Source: DASYHS01 sp035998295 (GTDB taxonomy: Bacteria > Pseudomonadota > Alphaproteobacteria > Azospirillales > Azospirillaceae). Taken from it: 8,471 nt of DNA. The stretch is taken from positions 1 through 8,471 of the forward strand of contig NZ_DASYHS010000124.1 of NCBI RefSeq assembly GCF_035998295.1, written 5' to 3'. The translations under genes were made by a program, and so were the position numbers. Shown here piece by piece: positions 6,546 through 8,471 of the stretch (position 1 is its first letter; the number at the start of each line of letters is the position of its first letter). Below the pieces are notes generated by a model. That model searched no databases, was not told where the DNA came from, and worked only from the letters and a program-made list of their open reading frames with translations.

Positions 6546-6801
6546 GGGCGGAACCTCGAGCGAAGTAATATCGTTGCTTTCGGCTAATGCCAGGATGGGC
6601 TGTATTGCCACAGGCGCACCCCTGGCGGAAGGGTTTTTCGCGGAAGGCCTGCCTTGCGCCCGGCAGCGGATCTCCGCCGATGAACCGTTGGCGCGTGGGC
6701 CGTTTCCCGGAACAATGGAGGTCGGGCCTCCTTGCGACGGAGCGACGCATCCACCACATGGCTTCGGCTTCGGGACGGCCGAGTGGCAGAAGGAAACCGA
6801 C
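6546..6801. promoter_or_regulatory. Divergent leuD/guaC intergenic region
   Basis: This 256-base gap separates two divergent genes and must hold promoters for both. It contains short inverted repeats: GCGGA-TC-TCCGC around 6666-6677, and a five-pair hairpin GGAGG-TCGGG-CCTCC (6717-6731) about 70 bases before the guaC start. No leucine-rich leader peptide or recognisable riboswitch was found upstream of either gene. No -35/-10 pair was convincing enough to place. Confidence 0.4.
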
Positions 6802-7845
6802 ATGATCATCGAGAGCGATCTGAAGCTGGACTTCAAGGACGTTCTGATCCGCCCGAAGCGCAGCACGCTCGCAAGCCGGAACGACGTCGACATCCGGCGC
6901 ACCTTCCGCTTCCTGCACGGCGGCTCGGAATGGACGGGCTTTCCGCTGATCGCGGCCAACATGGACGTGGTCGGGACGATGGCGATGGCCCGGGCGCTTT
7001 CGGCGTTCGGCGCGATGACGGCGCTGCACAAGCACTACCCCGCCGAAGCCCTGGTGGATTTCTTCCGGCAGGAGGACACGGCCAACGTGTTCTACTCGCT
7101 CGGCACGACCGAGACCGACTACGAGAAGCTGCGCGCCGTGAAGAGCCGCGCTCCCGTCGGCAAGCTGTGCCTGGACGTCGCGAACGGCTACACCGAGAAG
7201 TTCGTGCAGTTCGTGAGGCGCATCCGCGACGAGAACCCGGATGCGGTCATCATGGCCGGAAACGTGGTCACCGGCGACATGACGGAGGCCCTGGTGCTGG
7301 CCGGGACCGACATCATCAAGGTCGGCATCGGCCCGGGATCCGTCTGCACGACGCGCAAGATGACCGGGGTCGGCTATCCCCAGCTCTCCGCCATCATCGA
7401 ATGCGCGGACGCAGCCCACGGCCTGAAGGGGCAGGTGTGCGCCGACGGCGGCTGCACCGTCCCCGGCGACGTCTCGAAGGCCTATGGCGCGGGAGCGGAC
7501 TTCGTGATGCTGGGCGGCATGCTGGCCGGCCACGACGAATGCGAGGGCGACATCCGGTACGAGGAGCGCGACGGCGAGCGGGTGCCGGTCGCCATGGCCT
7601 TCTACGGCATGTCCTCCGATACGGCGATGAAGAAATACGCCGGCGGCGTCGCCGCCTACCGGGCGTCGGAGGGCAAGACGGTCGAGGTCCCCTACCGCGG
7701 CCCCGTCGAGGGCACGATGCAGGAGATCATGGGCGGCGTGCGCAGCATGATGACCTATATCGGCGCCACCAGGCTGAAGGAGGTGCCGAAGCGGACGACC
7801 TTCATCCGCGTCGGCAGCCAGCTCAACACCGTATTCGGGGCCTGA
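6802..7845 (+). CDS. guaC: GMP reductase
   Basis: GuaC reduces GMP with NADPH to IMP and ammonia, linking guanine to adenine nucleotide pools. The 347 residues equal the length I recall for E. coli GuaC, and long stretches are nearly the same: DLKLDFKDVLIRPKRSTL (6-23), AANMDVVGTM (51-60), ALHKHY (74-79) and LDVANGYTEKFVQFV (124-138). The catalytic loop IGPGSVCTTR places the nucleophile at Cys182 and the helper Thr at 184; Glu290 in RASEGKT is the likely partner. There is no CBS domain insertion, and RGPVEGT and the overall length argue for GMP reductase over IMP dehydrogenase. The start at 6802 is set by AAGGA (6790-6794) seven bases upstream and by alignment to family N-termini. An in-frame ATG at 6715 would add 29 proline/glycine-rich residues and lacks a good ribosome-binding site. 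An insertion sequence starts about 30 bases after the stop. Confidence 0.96.
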   Translation: MIIESDLKLDFKDVLIRPKRSTLASRNDVDIRRTFRFLHGGSEWTGFPLIAANMDVVGTMAMARALSAFGAMTALHKHYPAEALVDFFRQEDTANVFYSLGTTETDYEKLRAVKSRAPVGKLCLDVANGYTEKFVQFVRRIRDENPDAVIMAGNVVTGDMTEALVLAGTDIIKVGIGPGSVCTTRKMTGVGYPQLSAIIECADAAHGLKGQVCADGGCTVPGDVSKAYGAGADFVMLGGMLAGHDECEGDIRYEERDGERVPVAMAFYGMSSDTAMKKYAGGVAAYRASEGKTVEVPYRGPVEGTMQEIMGGVRSMMTYIGATRLKEVPKRTTFIRVGSQLNTVFGA

Positions 7846-7874
7846 CGCCCCCTCCTTGGACACTTCCTCGCCTC

Positions 7875-8471
7875 AGAGCCTGTGAATGAATTGATCGCCA
7901 TTGGCGTGTAGTGGCTGCCGTCGGGAGTCACGGGCGTTGGAATAGGTTAGAATCGCCATGTTGATGTCCTTGGGAGGCGGCGCGGCATGGCACCGGTTGA
8001 GAAGGAAGGATTGTTCGGTGACCTTCCGAGGCAGGTTGGACCGGCGGCACCGGTGGGCGGACGGCCGCGTCTGCGTCGGGCCGAGCGCGGGCAGGTCGAG
8101 CTGCGGGCGCTGAGCCTGGACGATCTGCTGCCGGCGGAGCACCGGGCGCGTCAGGTCTGGGCCTTCGTCGAGGGCCTCGACCTCGCCCCGCTTCATGCGG
8201 CGATCAAGGCGGTGGAAGGCCGGCCCGGTCACCCGCCGGCCGATCCGCGCGTGCTGATGGCGCTGTGGCTGTACGCCACGATCGAGGGCATCGGCAGTGC
8301 GCGCGCGCTGGCGCGGCAGTGCCGGGAGCACTTGGCCTTCCAGTGGCTGTGCGGCGGGGTCGGCGTCAACCACAAGACCCTGGCGGATTTCCGCGTCGGC
8401 CACGGCGCGCTGCTGGAGCGACTGCTGACCGACGGCTTCGCCGCGCTGCTCGCCGCCGGCGTGGCCAGCCT
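7875..8471 (+). mobile_element. Left part of an IS1182-type insertion sequence (runs off the window)
   Basis: The transposase gene beginning at 7987 is preceded by about 110 bases of non-coding DNA. This starts with CAGAGCCTGTGAATGAATTG at about 7874-7893, a sequence resembling the terminal inverted repeats of many insertion sequences (a GxCTGTG-type end followed by an AT-richer tract). The left boundary is therefore placed here, but only approximately: the right end and any target duplication lie outside the window. A weak -10-like TAGAAT at 7948-7953 may belong to the transposase promoter. The element seems to have inserted just downstream of guaC without breaking it. Confidence 0.65.
7987..8471 (+). 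CDS. IS1182-family transposase, N-terminal part (truncated by window end)
   Basis: An open frame of 161 complete codons runs off the right edge without a stop. It matches the N-terminal (DUF772-like) region of IS1182-type DDE transposases. Key segments are LSLDDLLPAEHRARQVWAFVEG (in pattern, 42-63), DPRVLMALWLYATIEGIGSA (86-105), REHLAFQWLCGGVGVNHKTL (113-132) and the ADFRVGHGALLERLL tail. The DDE catalytic domain would lie beyond the window, so activity cannot be judged. The ATG at 7987 has GGGAGG (7972-7977) nine bases upstream. The protein acts in cut-and-paste or related movement of its own element. The frame is intact as far as visible, with no frameshift. Confidence 0.88.
   Translation, partial: MAPVEKEGLFGDLPRQVGPAAPVGGRPRLRRAERGQVELRALSLDDLLPAEHRARQVWAFVEGLDLAPLHAAIKAVEGRPGHPPADPRVLMALWLYATIEGIGSARALARQCREHLAFQWLCGGVGVNHKTLADFRVGHGALLERLLTDGFAALLAAGVAS

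Noticed and set aside
6715..6801. Extended guaC start at the in-frame ATG at 6715
   Set aside because: It adds 29 residues unlike any GMP reductase N-terminus and lacks a good ribosome-binding site. The ATG at 6802 has AAGGA at ideal spacing and gives the standard length.
6538..7863. Minus-strand open frame of about 441 codons opposite guaC
   Set aside because: It is the antisense shadow of guaC, which is unmistakable on the plus strand, and has no recognisable domains.
7873..8403. Minus-strand open frame of 176 codons at the right end
   Set aside because: The plus strand encodes a clear IS1182-type transposase over the same stretch. The minus frame has no family resemblance.

Overview
The window is GC-rich (roughly two thirds G+C) with densely packed genes. 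It reads as a chromosomal segment of an alphaproteobacterium, probably of the Rhodospirillales type. That placement is inferred from the leuD/leuB/asd neighbourhood, the protein flavour and the base composition; no rRNA or other phylogenetic marker is present. Most of the segment is housekeeping, and I see no CRISPR array, tRNA, rRNA, phage module or defence system.

Layout. At the left, on the plus strand, lie a pyridoxal kinase (pdxY-type, 104-964), a secreted glycine-zipper surface-antigen-like protein (1066-1746) and an uncharacterised multi-pass membrane protein (1849-3015). The membrane protein has a signal peptide, a periplasmic beta-type domain and two copies of a two-helix membrane module. 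It ends 4 bases from the convergent asd gene (minus strand, 3020-4039). Divergent from asd is a two-gene plus-strand unit: an Mpo1-like/DUF962 membrane protein (4120-4449) and an 85-residue hypothetical protein (4459-4716). This unit converges on leuB (minus, 4745-5854), which is followed upstream by leuD (minus, 5934-6545). A 256-base divergent gap separates leuD from guaC (GMP reductase, plus, 6802-7845). About 30 bases past guaC begins what looks like the left end of an IS1182-type insertion sequence, whose transposase (from 7987) runs off the window.

Function. leuD and leuB supply isomerisation (small subunit) and oxidative decarboxylation in leucine synthesis. asd supplies aspartate semialdehyde for lysine/diaminopimelate, threonine and methionine. 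The usual partner leuC is not present and must lie elsewhere. guaC returns GMP to the IMP pool, and pdxY salvages vitamin B6.

The least understood items are the duplicated membrane module of the 1849-3015 gene and the small plus-strand pair lodged between leuB and asd. Also worth a look are the palindromes in the two gaps flanking the glycine-zipper gene, and the insertion sequence abutting guaC. I found no convincing evidence of a wholly new multi-gene system here.
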